Positions 31,498 to 40,301 of a stretch of DNA of 52,696 bases are shown here, in pieces. Both the position numbers and the translations under genes were made by a program. How positions within the stretch are numbered: position 1 is the stretch's first letter; every line of letters begins with the position of its first letter. The notes below the pieces were generated by a model. That model saw nothing but the letters and a program-made list of their open reading frames with translations. It had not been told where the DNA came from and made no database searches. The stretch is from an uncultured Clostridium sp. GTDB taxonomy: Bacteria > Bacillota > Clostridia > Lachnospirales > Lachnospiraceae. The stretch lies in NCBI GenBank assembly GCA_900555045.1, contig USJW01000018.1:1-52696 (forward strand), given 5' to 3'.

Positions 31498-32625
31498 ATG
31501 AAAGCGATTGTTTATGAGGGCGTGAAGGATGTGCGGGTGGAGGAGGTGGAGGACCCGAAGATCGAGCGGGAGGACGACGTGGTGGTGCGGGTGACCTCCA
31601 CGGCGATCTGCGGGTCCGACCTGCACTTGATCCACGGGCGGGTTCCGGCGTTAAAGCCCGGCGATGTGCTGGGGCATGAGACCATGGGGATCGTGGAGGA
31701 GGCAGGCAGAGGTGTGAAGAAGATCCGCAAGGGGGACCGGGTGATCGTGCCGTTCCCGGTGGCCTGCGGGTGCTGCGCCTACTGCCGCCGCGGGGAGTTC
31801 AGCTCCTGCGACAACTCCAACCCCAACGGGGAGGCCGGCGGGCTGTTCGGCTACTCGGACGCCTACGGCGGCTACGCCGGGGGGCAGGCGGAGTACCTGC
31901 GGGTGCCCTACGCCAATGTGGGGCCGGTGAAGGTGCCGGAGGCGCTGACGGACGAGCAGGTTTTGTTTCTCACGGACATTCTGCCGACTTCCCGGTGGGG
32001 CGTGGACGTGGGCGGCGTGAAGCCGGGGGACACGGTGGTGGTCCTGGGCTGTGGGCCGGTGGGCCTTCTGACGGTGAAATGGTGCCTGTATCTGGGGGCG
32101 AAGCGGGTGATCGCGGTGGACGCCGTGCCCTACCGGCTGGCCCACGCGGCCTCCTACGGCGTGGAGACTGTGAACTTTAAGGAACATGACAACACGGGGC
32201 TGTACTTGAAGGAGCTGACCCACGGGGGCGCGGACGTGGTGATCGACTGTGTGGGCATGGACGGCCATATGTCGGGGCCGGAGAAGGTGGAGGTGGCCTT
32301 AAAGCTGCAGGCGGGCTCCAAGTCCGCCATTGAGACTGCCTCGGAGGCGGTGCGAAAGTGCGGCACCGTGGTCATGGTCGGCGTGTACGGAGGGCGGTAC
32401 AACCTGTTCCCGCTGGGAAATTTCTTCACCAAGGGAGTCACCTTAAGGATGGGGCAGTGCCCGGCCGAGCGCTATGTGAAGCCCATTCTGGAGCTGATTG
32501 AGGAGGGAAAGTTCGACGCCTCCGATATCATCACCCACCGGCTGCGCCTGGCGGAGGGGGCCAGGGGCTATGAACTGTTTGACCAGAAGGAGGACGACTG
32601 CATCAAGGTGATCCTGAAGCCCTGA
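31498..32625 (+). CDS. Zinc-dependent alcohol dehydrogenase (formaldehyde-dehydrogenase-like MDR)
   Basis: A 375-residue medium-chain dehydrogenase. Catalytic zinc ligands are Cys38 (AICGSDLH) and His60-Glu61 (GHETMG). The structural zinc lobe is C90-x2-C93-x2-C96-x7-C104. A Rossmann motif VVLGCGPVGLLTV follows, with an acidic residue (AVDAVP) at the end of strand 2 suggesting NAD use. The overall form, with a long segment GGLFGYSDAYGGYAGGQAEYLRVPYA, matches the glutathione-independent formaldehyde-dehydrogenase-like group. ATG at 31498 has AAAGGAGG; the extension begins in the preceding terminator. The substrate is unknown. It is a monocistronic unit between two terminators. Confidence 0.88.
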   Translation: MKAIVYEGVKDVRVEEVEDPKIEREDDVVVRVTSTAICGSDLHLIHGRVPALKPGDVLGHETMGIVEEAGRGVKKIRKGDRVIVPFPVACGCCAYCRRGEFSSCDNSNPNGEAGGLFGYSDAYGGYAGGQAEYLRVPYANVGPVKVPEALTDEQVLFLTDILPTSRWGVDVGGVKPGDTVVVLGCGPVGLLTVKWCLYLGAKRVIAVDAVPYRLAHAASYGVETVNFKEHDNTGLYLKELTHGGADVVIDCVGMDGHMSGPEKVEVALKLQAGSKSAIETASEAVRKCGTVVMVGVYGGRYNLFPLGNFFTKGVTLRMGQCPAERYVKPILELIEEGKFDASDIITHRLRLAEGARGYELFDQKEDDCIKVILKP

Positions 32626-32642
32626 TGGCAGGAAGATGCAAA

Positions 32643-32691
32643 ACACCCGCCGGGGGCGGCCAACTGAACGGCCCTCCGGCGGGTGCTTTTT
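32643..32691. terminator. Bidirectional terminator between the zinc ADH and argG
   Basis: ACACCCGCCGGGGGC-type arms (32644-32660 against 32670-32686) form a GC-rich stem flanked by TTTT on the plus strand and by AAAA on its other side. It can therefore end both convergent genes. Confidence 0.88.
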
Positions 32692-32753
32692 AAATATTAT
32701 TCATTCAGGATGATTTCACAAAAGTCGCATATTTATCCACGCAAGGACAAGAA

Positions 32754-33989
32754 TTACAGCGTCTCGGACTTGGCCTTCTCCAGCTCCGCCATCTTCATGG
32801 CGCGCACCTTTAAGGGCAGGCCGAACAGGGTGATGAAGCCGTCCGCGTCGTGGTGGTTGTAGAGGTCTCCGGTGGTGAAGGAGGCCAGGGACTCACTGTA
32901 CAGAGAGTAGGGGGATGTGGTTCCGGCCTTGATGATGTTGCCCTTGTACAGCTTGAACTTCACGGTGCCGGTTACATACTTCTGGGTGGACTCCACGAAC
33001 GCCTGGACCGCCTCGCGCAGCGGGGTAAACCACTTGCCCTCGTACACGATCTGGGCCAGCTTGTTGCCCATATCCTTCTTCACATCCATGGTGGCGCGGT
33101 CTAACACCAGCTCCTCCAACTGCATGTGGGCCTCCATCAGGATGGTCCCGCCGGGGGTCTCGTAGACGCCGTGGGACTTCATGCCGACCACGCGGTTCTC
33201 CACGATATCCACGATGCCGATGCCGTGCTTGCCGCCCAGCTCATTTAGCTTGCGGATGATATCGGAGACCTTCATCTTCTCGCCGTTCACGCTGGTGGGC
33301 ACGCCGCCCTCGAAGGTCATGGTCACGTACTCGCCCTCATCCGGCGCCTTCTCGGGGCTCACGCCCAGAACCAGCAGGTGGTCGTAGTTGGGCTCCAGGG
33401 AGGGATCCTCAAGCTCCAGGCCCTCATGGCTGATGTGCCATAAGTTGCGGTCGCGGCTGTAGCTGCTGTCCGCGGAGAAGGGCAGGTCGATGCCGTGCTT
33501 CTTGCAGTAATCGATCTCGTCGTCGCGGGACTGGAGAGTCCACACGTCGGTCATACGCCAGGGGGCGATGATCTTGATATCCGGGGCCAGGGCCTTGATG
33601 CTCAGCTCAAAGCGGATCTGGTCGTTGCCCTTGCCGGTTGCACCGTGGCAGATGGCGGTTGCGCCCTCCTTGCGGGCGATCTCCACCAGGCGCTTTGCGA
33701 TGGCGGGGCGCGCCATGGAGGTGCCGAGTAAGTACTTGTTCTCGTAGACGGCGTTGGCCATCACGCAGGGCATGATGTAGTTGTCGCAGAAGTCGTCCAC
33801 CACGTCCTCGATATATAATTTGGAAGCGCCGGAAAGCTTTGCGCGCTCCTCAAGCCCGTCTAATTCGCTGCCCTGGCCGCAGTCGATGCAGCAGCAGATG
33901 ACCTCGTAGCCGAAATTTTCCTTCAGCCACGGAATGATGGTTGTGGTGTCCAGACCACCGGAATATGCTAAAACAACTTTCTCTTTCAT
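32754..33989 (-). CDS. argG: Argininosuccinate synthase
   Basis: Condenses citrulline and aspartate with ATP to argininosuccinate. The 411 residues begin with the PP-loop (VVLAYSGGLDTTTIIPWL), include ICHGATGKGNDQIRFEL and the ELGGKHGIGIVDIVENR stretch, and are full length. AGGAGG lies nine bases before the ATG. It is divergent from argC across a 303-base AT-rich promoter region and ends at a shared terminator. Confidence 0.97.
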   Translation of the reverse strand: MKEKVVLAYSGGLDTTTIIPWLKENFGYEVICCCIDCGQGSELDGLEERAKLSGASKLYIEDVVDDFCDNYIMPCVMANAVYENKYLLGTSMARPAIAKRLVEIARKEGATAICHGATGKGNDQIRFELSIKALAPDIKIIAPWRMTDVWTLQSRDDEIDYCKKHGIDLPFSADSSYSRDRNLWHISHEGLELEDPSLEPNYDHLLVLGVSPEKAPDEGEYVTMTFEGGVPTSVNGEKMKVSDIIRKLNELGGKHGIGIVDIVENRVVGMKSHGVYETPGGTILMEAHMQLEELVLDRATMDVKKDMGNKLAQIVYEGKWFTPLREAVQAFVESTQKYVTGTVKFKLYKGNIIKAGTTSPYSLYSESLASFTTGDLYNHHDADGFITLFGLPLKVRAMKMAELEKAKSETL

Positions 33990-34037
33990 AATTAAAATCC
34001 TCCTGAAATCGATCCTTTATATTTTTGTTCACCTGTT

Positions 34038-34055
34038 TGTGAATTGACTTTCATA
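34038..34055. promoter_or_regulatory. Candidate ArgR operator (ARG box) at the argG promoter
   Basis: TGTGAATTGACTTTCATA fits the bacterial ARG-box pattern TNTGAAT-N4-ATTCANW with one main mismatch in the second arm. It lies immediately downstream of the argG -10 box, a repressing position. The argR gene itself is not in the window. Confidence 0.55.
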
Positions 34056-34084
34056 AATATACACCATAATTTAATAAAATGCAA
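34056..34084 (-). promoter_or_regulatory. argG promoter
   Basis: On the minus strand, TTGCAT (34084-34079), a 17-base spacer and TATATT (34061-34056) lie about 65 bases upstream of the argG start. Confidence 0.65.
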
Positions 34085-34110
34085 TAGGAAAAATAAAATT
34101 TATAAAAATG

Positions 34111-34139
34111 TTGCATATTATGCATGCGTTGTGTATAAT
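34111..34139 (+). promoter_or_regulatory. argC operon promoter with overlapping TGCATA/TATGCA dyad
   Basis: TTGCAT (34111-34116), a 17-base spacer and TATAAT (34134-34139) form a strong promoter for argC. TGCATATTATGCA (34112-34124), a perfect dyad around a central T, overlaps the -35 box and could be a second ArgR site. The rest of the argG-argC gap (34140-34292) holds no gene; it is the argC leader with a partly repeated CCAGGCCGGGA/TTGGCCGGGA element. Confidence 0.65.
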
Positions 34140-34292
34140 TATGAGCATGACGCTGTGCCAGACCTATCAGGGCATTGCCAGGCCGGGAAAGGGTTGCGGT
34201 TTGGCCGGGAGGCAGAAGGAAGCTTTTCCTAATATAAGTGGAAGCGGACAATCAGCCAATTTGTGAGAATTATGAAGGTGAGGAAAATATTT

Positions 34293-35333
34293 ATGATTAA
34301 AGCAGGTATCATCGGGTCCACCGGGTATGCGGGCGGGGAGCTGGCAAGGCTCCTGCTTCAGAGAGATGACGTGGAGATTAAGTGGTATGGCTCCAGAAGC
34401 TATATCGGTAAAGATTATGCATCCGTTTATGCAAACATGTTCCAGATCGTGGACGCAGAGTGCATGGACGACAACATGGAGGAACTGGCCGGGCTGGTGG
34501 ATGTGGTGTTCACGGCCACGCCCCAGGGCCTTTGCGCCTCCCTCGTGAACGAGAACATTCTGTCGAAGGTGAAGGTGATCGACTTGAGCGCGGACTTCCG
34601 GATCAAGGACGTCTCCGTGTACCAAGAGTGGTATAAACTGGAGCATGCCGCCCCGCAGTTCATCGGCGAGGCGGTCTACGGGCTGCCGGAGGTGAACCGG
34701 GAGGCCATAAAGAAGGCCAGGCTGATCGCCAACCCGGGATGCTTTCCCACCTGCTCCTTCCTGTCGGTCTACCCGCTGGTGAAGGAGGGGCTGATCGATC
34801 CCAATACGCTGATCATCGACGCCAAGTCCGGGACCTCCGGTGCCGGGCGGGGAGCCAAGGTGGACAGTCTGTACTGCGAGGTCAACGAGAACATCAAGGC
34901 CTACGGGGTGGGCGTCCACAGGCACACGCCGGAGATTGAGGAGCAGCTCTCCTATGCGGCCGGAAAGCCGGTGACCGTCAGCTTTACCCCCCATCTGGTG
35001 CCCATGAACCGGGGAATTCTGGTGACCGCCTACGCCTCCCTGATCGGGGACGTGACGGAGGATGAGGTGCGGGCGGCGTATGAGAAATATTATAAGAATG
35101 AATATTTTGTGCGGCTGCTGAAGCCCGGCATGGTGCCCCAGACCCGCTTTGTGGAGGGCAGCAACTTTGTGGACGTGAACGCTAAGGTGGACAAAAGGAC
35201 GCACCGGGTGGTCATGATGGGGGCAATTGACAACATGGTGAAGGGCGCCGCGGGCCAGGCGATCCAGAACATGAATCTGATGTTCGGGCTTGCGGAGAAC
35301 ACGGGGCTTAAGCAGATCCCCATGTTCCCGTAG
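34293..35333 (+). CDS. argC: N-acetyl-gamma-glutamyl-phosphate reductase
   Basis: Third step of arginine biosynthesis: NADPH-dependent reduction of N-acetylglutamyl phosphate. The 346 residues carry the Rossmann start IKAGIIGSTGYAGGELARLL, the catalytic cysteine in ANPGCFPT and the SGTSGAGRGA segment. ATG at 34293 has GTGAGGA eight bases upstream; the earlier in-frame codon at 34263 lacks one. It is the first gene of argC-GNAT-argJ-argB-argD. Confidence 0.97.
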   Translation: MIKAGIIGSTGYAGGELARLLLQRDDVEIKWYGSRSYIGKDYASVYANMFQIVDAECMDDNMEELAGLVDVVFTATPQGLCASLVNENILSKVKVIDLSADFRIKDVSVYQEWYKLEHAAPQFIGEAVYGLPEVNREAIKKARLIANPGCFPTCSFLSVYPLVKEGLIDPNTLIIDAKSGTSGAGRGAKVDSLYCEVNENIKAYGVGVHRHTPEIEEQLSYAAGKPVTVSFTPHLVPMNRGILVTAYASLIGDVTEDEVRAAYEKYYKNEYFVRLLKPGMVPQTRFVEGSNFVDVNAKVDKRTHRVVMMGAIDNMVKGAAGQAIQNMNLMFGLAENTGLKQIPMFP

Positions 35334-35357
35334 CGGGAAGCGATGGCAGAAAACCGG

Positions 35358-35386
35358 GGACAGCGTAAACTGAGGACAGCGTAAAC
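35358..35386. repeat. Short tandem repeat between argC and the GNAT gene
   Basis: GGACAGCGTAAAC occurs at 35358-35370 and again at 35374-35386, with a 16-base period, inside the 89-base argC-GNAT gap. It is a small duplication with no obvious role. Confidence 0.7.
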
Positions 35387-35422
35387 CGGGGATGACAATA
35401 ACAGCAGAACGAGGGATTTTTG

Positions 35423-35887
35423 ATGGCAGGGACAATGGACGTGATCATCCGGGAGATGACCATGGAGGACTATGAGCAGGTGTATGAGCTGTGGACAAAG
35501 ATAAAGGGCTTTGGGATCCGCACGGTGGACGACTCGCGGGAGGGCGTAGCGCGCTTTCTGCGGCGAAATCCCACCACCAGCATGGTGGCGGAGCAGAACG
35601 GGCGCGTGGTGGGAAATATTCTCTGCGGCCACGACGGCCGGACCGGGTGCTTCTATCACGTGTGCGTTGCGCCAACCTACCGCAAGCACGGCATCGGCTA
35701 CCGCATGGTGCGGGCAGCCATGGAGGCGCTTAAGGGGGAGGGGGTCAGCAAGATCAGCCTGATCGCGTTCAAGGATAACCCGGTGGGCAACGCCTTCTGG
35801 AAGGGCATCGGCTGGTGCGAGCGGCAGGACATCAACAGCTATGAGTTCATATTGAATGATGAAAATATCACCCGGTTCGTCCGGTAG
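35423..35887 (+). CDS. GNAT-family N-acetyltransferase within the arg operon
   Basis: A 154-residue GNAT protein. Motif A, the acetyl-CoA pyrophosphate loop, is visible as VCVAPTYRKHGIGYRMV, preceded by the strand GRVVGNILCGHDG. The C-terminal FWKGIGWCERQDINSYEFIL matches motif B. It lies between argC and argJ on the same strand, so it is probably co-transcribed. A role as an N-acetylglutamate synthase (ArgA-like) is tempting but unproven: argJ can already supply N-acetylglutamate by recycling, and many small GNATs act on other amines. ATG at 35423 is preferred over the TTG just before it; GAGGGA is the ribosome site. Confidence 0.85.
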   Translation: MAGTMDVIIREMTMEDYEQVYELWTKIKGFGIRTVDDSREGVARFLRRNPTTSMVAEQNGRVVGNILCGHDGRTGCFYHVCVAPTYRKHGIGYRMVRAAMEALKGEGVSKISLIAFKDNPVGNAFWKGIGWCERQDINSYEFILNDENITRFVR

Positions 35888-35906
35888 GAAATGGCAAAGG
35901 AGCGAG

Positions 35907-37145
35907 ATGAAAATGGGAGAGATAAAAGTGATTGCGGGCGGCGTGACTGCAGCGAAGGGCTTTCAGGCGGCTTCCACCGCAGCCGGGATCAAGTACAAGG
36001 GACGCCCGGACATGGCGATGATTTACAGCGAGGCGGACTGCGTGTCCGCGGGCACCTTCACCACCAACGTGGTGCAGGCAGCCCCTGTGAAGTGGGATAA
36101 AAACCAGGTCTACAGCGGGGCGGCGGCCCGGGCGGTGGTGGTGAACGCCGGGATCGCCAACGCGTGCACCGGCAAGGAGGGGATGGAGTATTGTGGGCTC
36201 ACGGCCAAGGCCTGCGGGGCGGCTCTCGGGGTGCCGGAGGACAGCGTGCTGGTGGCTTCCACCGGCGTGATCGGCATGCAGCTGCCCATGGACCGGCTGG
36301 AGGCGGGGATTTACGCCATGGCCCCGGACCTTGCGGGCGGGCAGGAGAGCGGGACAGCCGCCGCCAGGGCCATCATGACCACGGACACCGTGCACAAGGA
36401 GGTGGCCGTGGAGTTTGAGATCGGCGGGGTCCCTGTGAAGATGGGCGGCATGTGCAAGGGCTCCGGCATGATCCACCCCAACATGTGCACCATGCTGAGC
36501 TTTGTGACCACGGACGCAGCCATCTCAAAGGAGCTCCTCCAGGAGGCCTTAAGCGAGGACATCAAGGACACCTACAACATGATCTCCGTGGACGGCGACA
36601 CCTCCACCAACGACACGGTGCTCCTGCTGGCCAACGGCATGGCAAAAAATCCGGTGATCGCGGAGAAAAATGAGGACTACGCGTTGTTCTGCAAGGCACT
36701 GAATCTTGTCAACGAGACCCTGGCTAAAAAGATGGCCGGGGACGGCGAGGGCTGCACCGCGCTGTTCGAGGTGAAGGTAGTGGGCGCGGCGACGAAGGAG
36801 CAGGCGAAGGTCCTGGCCAAGTCCGTGATCACCTCCAACCTGACCAAGGCGGCGATCTTCGGCCACGACGCCAACTGGGGAAGAATTCTCTGCGCCATGG
36901 GCTACTCGGGCGCGCAGTTCGACCCGGAGCGGGTGGATCTGTACTTTGAGAGCGCGGCCGGGAGCATGCAGATCATTAAGGACGGCGTGGCCCTCGACTA
37001 CAGCGAGGAGGAGGCCACGAAGATCCTCTCCCAGCCGGAGGTGACCGCTGTGGCGGATATGAAGCTGGGGGAAGCCATGGCGACGGCCTGGGGATGTGAC
37101 CTGACCTTCGACTATGTGAAGATCAATGCGGATTACCGCTCGTAG
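35907..37145 (+). CDS. argJ: Bifunctional ornithine acetyltransferase / N-acetylglutamate synthase
   Basis: Transfers the acetyl group from N-acetylornithine to glutamate and so closes the acetyl cycle; bifunctional forms also use acetyl-CoA. The 412-residue precursor self-cleaves before a threonine, here Thr195 in MIHPNMCTMLSF (the family usually has AT, here CT). It also has GMCKGSGM, TSNLTKAAIFGHDANWGR and the C-terminal NADYRS. ATG at 35907, with AAAGGAG close by, is chosen; ATG at 35913 is an alternative. Confidence 0.95.
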   Translation: MKMGEIKVIAGGVTAAKGFQAASTAAGIKYKGRPDMAMIYSEADCVSAGTFTTNVVQAAPVKWDKNQVYSGAAARAVVVNAGIANACTGKEGMEYCGLTAKACGAALGVPEDSVLVASTGVIGMQLPMDRLEAGIYAMAPDLAGGQESGTAAARAIMTTDTVHKEVAVEFEIGGVPVKMGGMCKGSGMIHPNMCTMLSFVTTDAAISKELLQEALSEDIKDTYNMISVDGDTSTNDTVLLLANGMAKNPVIAEKNEDYALFCKALNLVNETLAKKMAGDGEGCTALFEVKVVGAATKEQAKVLAKSVITSNLTKAAIFGHDANWGRILCAMGYSGAQFDPERVDLYFESAAGSMQIIKDGVALDYSEEEATKILSQPEVTAVADMKLGEAMATAWGCDLTFDYVKINADYRS

Positions 37146-37177
37146 GAGCGCGACAGAGAATCGTGGAGGATGAGAGG

Positions 37178-38074
37178 ATGAAACTGGAACCGGAGATTAT
37201 GAATAAGGCGGCGGTGCTGATCGAGGCGCTGCCCTATATCCAGCGGTTTAACCGCAAGATTGTGGTGGTGAAATACGGCGGCAGCGCCATGGTGGATGAG
37301 AACCTGAAAAAGCAGGTGATCCAGGACGTGGTGCTCTTAAAGCTGGTGGGCTTTAAGCCCATTATCGTCCACGGCGGCGGAAAGGAGATCAGCCGCTGGG
37401 TTGGCAAGGTGGGCATGGAGCCGCACTTTGTGAACGGCCTGCGGGTGACGGACGAGGCCACCATGGAGATCGCAGAGATGGTGCTCAACAAGGTGAACAA
37501 GAACCTGGTGCAGATGGTGAACCAGCTGGGCGTGAAGGCGGTGGGCGTGAGCGGCAAGGACGGCATGATGTTGCGCTGCAAGAAGAAATATTCCGGCGGC
37601 GAGGACATCGGCTTTGTGGGCGAGGTGACGGAGGTGGATCCCAAGATCATCTACGACCTGCTGGAGAAGGACTTCCTGCCGATCATCTGCCCCACGGGCT
37701 TTGACGGGGATTTTAAGACCTACAATGTGAACGCCGACGACGCGGCCTGCGCCATCGCCACGGCCGTGAAGGCGGAGAAGCTGGCGTTCTTAACGGACGT
37801 GGAGGGCGTGTATAAGGATTTTGACGACAAGGATTCCCTGATCTCCGGGATGACCGTGGACGAGGCGCAGCGCTTTGTGGACAGCGGCTCCCTGGGGGGC
37901 GGCATGCTTCCCAAGCTGCAGAACTGCATCGACGCCGTAAAGAGCGGCGTCTCCAAGGTCCATATCATGGACGGGCGGGTTCCCCACTGCCTGCTTCTTG
38001 AGATTTTTACGGATAAGGGCATCGGCACCGAGATTCACGATCTCGCGGAGGAAGGGAGGAGCTATCATGGCTGA
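37178..38074 (+). CDS. argB: Acetylglutamate kinase
   Basis: Phosphorylates N-acetylglutamate, the second and often arginine-inhibited step. The 298 residues show the amino-acid-kinase pattern VVVKYGGSAM, IIVHGGGKEIS, GLRVTDEATMEIAEMVL and GGMLPKLQNCIDAV. An N-terminal helix (MKLEPEIMNKAAVLIEALPYI) like that of arginine-sensitive hexameric enzymes is present, suggesting feedback inhibition. Its end overlaps argD by eight bases. Confidence 0.96.
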   Translation: MKLEPEIMNKAAVLIEALPYIQRFNRKIVVVKYGGSAMVDENLKKQVIQDVVLLKLVGFKPIIVHGGGKEISRWVGKVGMEPHFVNGLRVTDEATMEIAEMVLNKVNKNLVQMVNQLGVKAVGVSGKDGMMLRCKKKYSGGEDIGFVGEVTEVDPKIIYDLLEKDFLPIICPTGFDGDFKTYNVNADDAACAIATAVKAEKLAFLTDVEGVYKDFDDKDSLISGMTVDEAQRFVDSGSLGGGMLPKLQNCIDAVKSGVSKVHIMDGRVPHCLLLEIFTDKGIGTEIHDLAEEGRSYHG

Positions 38075-39317
38075 TCAGAAGACAATCGACCGGGCGGAGC
38101 AGGTGCTCTACAAGACCTACAACCGGTTTCCGGTGGTGTTTGACCGCGGGGAGGGCGTCACGCTGTACGACAGCGAGGGGAACGCCTACCTGGATTTCGG
38201 CGCGGGCATCGCGGTGATGGGCCTGGGCTACGGGGACCGGGAATTCGGCGAGGCGGTGAAGGCGCAGGTGGATAAGCTTACCCACATATCCAACCTGTTT
38301 TACAATGAACCGGCGGTGGAGGCAGGGGAAAAGCTGCTGTCTGTATCACAAATGGATAAGGTTTTCTTCACCAACAGCGGCACCGAGGCCATCGAGGGCG
38401 CGCTCAAAATTGCCAAGCGCTACCACTACGACAAGCTCCACGAGACCATGGGGGATGGGGCCGACGGCTGTGAGGAGAGGGAGTGGGATATGACCGGGGA
38501 GATCATCGCCATGGAGCACTCCTTCCACGGGCGCAGCCTGGGAGCCTTATCCGTAACTGGCAATGCCCACTACCAGGAGCCCTTTAAACCGCTGATTCCG
38601 GGGATCAAATTCGCGCGGTTCAACGACCTGGACAGCGTGAAGGCGCTGGTAAGCGAGAAGACCTGCGCCGTGATCATGGAGACCATCCAGGGCGAGGGCG
38701 GGATCTACCCGGCCACGGAGGAATTTTTAAAGGGCGTGCGGGAGCTGTGCGACGAGCACGGGATGCTTTTGATTCTGGATGAGATTCAGTGCGGCATGGG
38801 CCGGTCCGGTCACATGTTCGCCTGGCAGGGCTACGGGGTGAAGCCGGACGTGATGACCGTGGCGAAGGCCCTGGGCAACGGGCTGCCGGTGGGGGCGTTT
38901 CTGGCCTGCGGCCCCGCGGCCCACGCCATGGTGCCGGGCGACCACGGGACCACCTATGGGGGCAATCCGCTGGTGACGGCGGCCGCGGCCAAGGTGTTAG
39001 CGCTGTTCGACGAGCGGGGGATCGTGGAGCACGTGAGGGAAGTTGGCGGATACCTGGCAAATGTGCTGGACGCGCTGGTACGGGAGTTTGACGTGGTGAA
39101 GGAGCGGCGCGGCGTCGGGCTCATCCAGGGGCTGGAATTCACGGTTCCGGTGGGCCCGGTGGTGCAGGAGGCGCTTCTGGGGCAGAAGCTGATCCTGATT
39201 TCCGCGGGGAACAACACGATCCGGTTTGTGCCGCCGCTCATCATTGAGAAAGAGGACGTGGATGAGATGGCGAAGCGGCTGCGGGCGGCGATTGCTGCGG
39301 TGCAGGCGAGTGAATAA
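38067..39317 (+). CDS. argD: Acetylornithine aminotransferase
   Basis: PLP class III aminotransferase making N-acetylornithine. It has 416 residues with the PLP-phosphate loop NSGTEAIEGALKIAKRY, ETIQGEGGIYP, the LILDEIQCGMGRSG motif and the Schiff-base lysine in TVAKALGNGLPVG. A roughly 15-residue acidic insertion (MGDGADGCEEREWDMTGE) separates YHYDKLH from the EHSFHGR strand, making it slightly longer than usual. It is the last gene of the operon; argF and carAB are elsewhere. Confidence 0.95.
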   Translation: MADQKTIDRAEQVLYKTYNRFPVVFDRGEGVTLYDSEGNAYLDFGAGIAVMGLGYGDREFGEAVKAQVDKLTHISNLFYNEPAVEAGEKLLSVSQMDKVFFTNSGTEAIEGALKIAKRYHYDKLHETMGDGADGCEEREWDMTGEIIAMEHSFHGRSLGALSVTGNAHYQEPFKPLIPGIKFARFNDLDSVKALVSEKTCAVIMETIQGEGGIYPATEEFLKGVRELCDEHGMLLILDEIQCGMGRSGHMFAWQGYGVKPDVMTVAKALGNGLPVGAFLACGPAAHAMVPGDHGTTYGGNPLVTAAAAKVLALFDERGIVEHVREVGGYLANVLDALVREFDVVKERRGVGLIQGLEFTVPVGPVVQEALLGQKLILISAGNNTIRFVPPLIIEKEDVDEMAKRLRAAIAAVQASE

Positions 39318-39328
39318 AACGATCCAAT

Positions 39329-39388
39329 AAAAACGGCCGTGGGAGACAGGAGGACGTGTCAGTCCATCCTGGCTCCCACGGCCGTTTT
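39329..39388. terminator. Bidirectional terminator between argD and tetR
   Basis: AAAACGGCCGTGGGAG and CTCCCACGGCCGTTTT make a perfect long stem (with further inner pairing of CAGGA/TCCTG), flanked by T-rich sequence on the plus strand and A-rich sequence on the other side. Confidence 0.92.
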
Positions 39389-39397
39389 CCGTCTTTT

Positions 39398-39985
39398 TTA
39401 TGCGGTGAGCCGGTCCAGCACGAAGTCTAAGTCCTTTGCGGACTGCTCCATCAGGTCGTAGGAGTAGTCGTGCAGGCACCAGTCTAAGATCGTGCCGCGG
39501 CCGATCCGCAGCAGAAAGTCCGTGATCTCCTCCGCGCTCATGGGGGAGCGGATAAGCCCGGTGTCCTTCGCCTGCCCCACAAAGCGCAGAACCGCCTGGA
39601 CGTAGGAGCGGTCCTTGCGGGTGATGTAGCTGTCCTTGATCGAGAGCTGGGAGATATAGAGCTCCTTGGCAAAGGGCGCGCCGTTGTCGAAGATGTACTG
39701 GTTTAAGCTCAGCACGATGGAGCGGATGGCCTTTATGGGGTCCTTCTCCTGGTAGGTGTCCAGAAATTCCGTCAGTTTCTCGTCGTAGGAGGCGAAGCCC
39801 TGGGCGATCAAGTCCTCCTTGGAGGTGTAGTGGTGGTAGAACGCGCCGGTGGAGACCCCGCTCTTCTCGCAGAGGCGGCGGATGGTGAAGGCGGGATAGC
39901 CCTCCTCGCGGATCAGCTCGTATGCGGTGTACAGCAGTCTCTTTTTTGTGGTCATGGCCTGTTTTTTGCGGTTTGTTATCTCCAT
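39398..39985 (-). CDS. TetR-family transcriptional regulator, divergent from the efflux operon
   Basis: A 195-residue TetR protein. The N-terminal HTH spans about residues 12-60 (MTTKKRLLYTAYELIREEGYPAFTIRRLCEKSGVSTGAFYHHYTSKEDLI). An all-helical ligand and dimer domain follows. GGAGG precedes the ATG. It is transcribed away from the MacAB-like operon, the standard layout for a local efflux repressor. It probably senses a drug or peptide substrate, which the sequence does not reveal. Confidence 0.9.
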   Translation of the reverse strand: MEITNRKKQAMTTKKRLLYTAYELIREEGYPAFTIRRLCEKSGVSTGAFYHHYTSKEDLIAQGFASYDEKLTEFLDTYQEKDPIKAIRSIVLSLNQYIFDNGAPFAKELYISQLSIKDSYITRKDRSYVQAVLRFVGQAKDTGLIRSPMSAEEITDFLLRIGRGTILDWCLHDYSYDLMEQSAKDLDFVLDRLTA

Positions 39986-40030
39986 GGTAAGTCCTCCATT
40001 CTTTCGTGGGCGCGTGGGCGCTTATGGGTT

Positions 40031-40059
40031 ATTCTAGTATAAAAAGTTGAAAAAAACAA
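40031..40059 (-). promoter_or_regulatory. tetR promoter
   Basis: On the minus strand, TTGTTT (40059-40054), a 17-base spacer and TAGAAT (40036-40031) lie about 46 bases upstream of the tetR start. Confidence 0.5.
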
Positions 40060-40119
40060 GGGAAAAGCGCACACCCTCGCCGGGCTTTTTTCAAGGCAAT
40101 AATCTCCGATTTCTCAATC

Positions 40120-40135
40120 TTTAAGATTTCTTAAA
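40120..40135. promoter_or_regulatory. Inverted repeat in the tetR-efflux divergent gap
   Basis: TTTAAG-ATTT-CTTAAA is a perfect 6-4-6 dyad in the 316-base AT-rich gap (39986-40301). It is a candidate TetR operator. A TATAAT box at 40191-40196 may serve the efflux operon, but no good -35 sits 17 bases before it, as expected for an activated or weak promoter. No gene is seen in this gap. Confidence 0.4.
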
Positions 40136-40301
40136 CTTTACTTTATAAAATGTTAGATATTTTGTGGATGAAAGTTTTAACAATCCCCCTTATAATAGTG
40201 AACATATCATTGAGTTTTGTTTATCTAACTTGTATTTGCCATATACCTGTGATATAACTGTATTAATTTGGTTAGTACAGAATAAAAATAGGAGGATTGA
40301 G

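Noticed and set aside
34167..35435. 422-codon minus-strand frame opposite argC
   Set aside because: It is antisense to a firmly identified gene with no recognisable domain; it is a GC-bias artefact.
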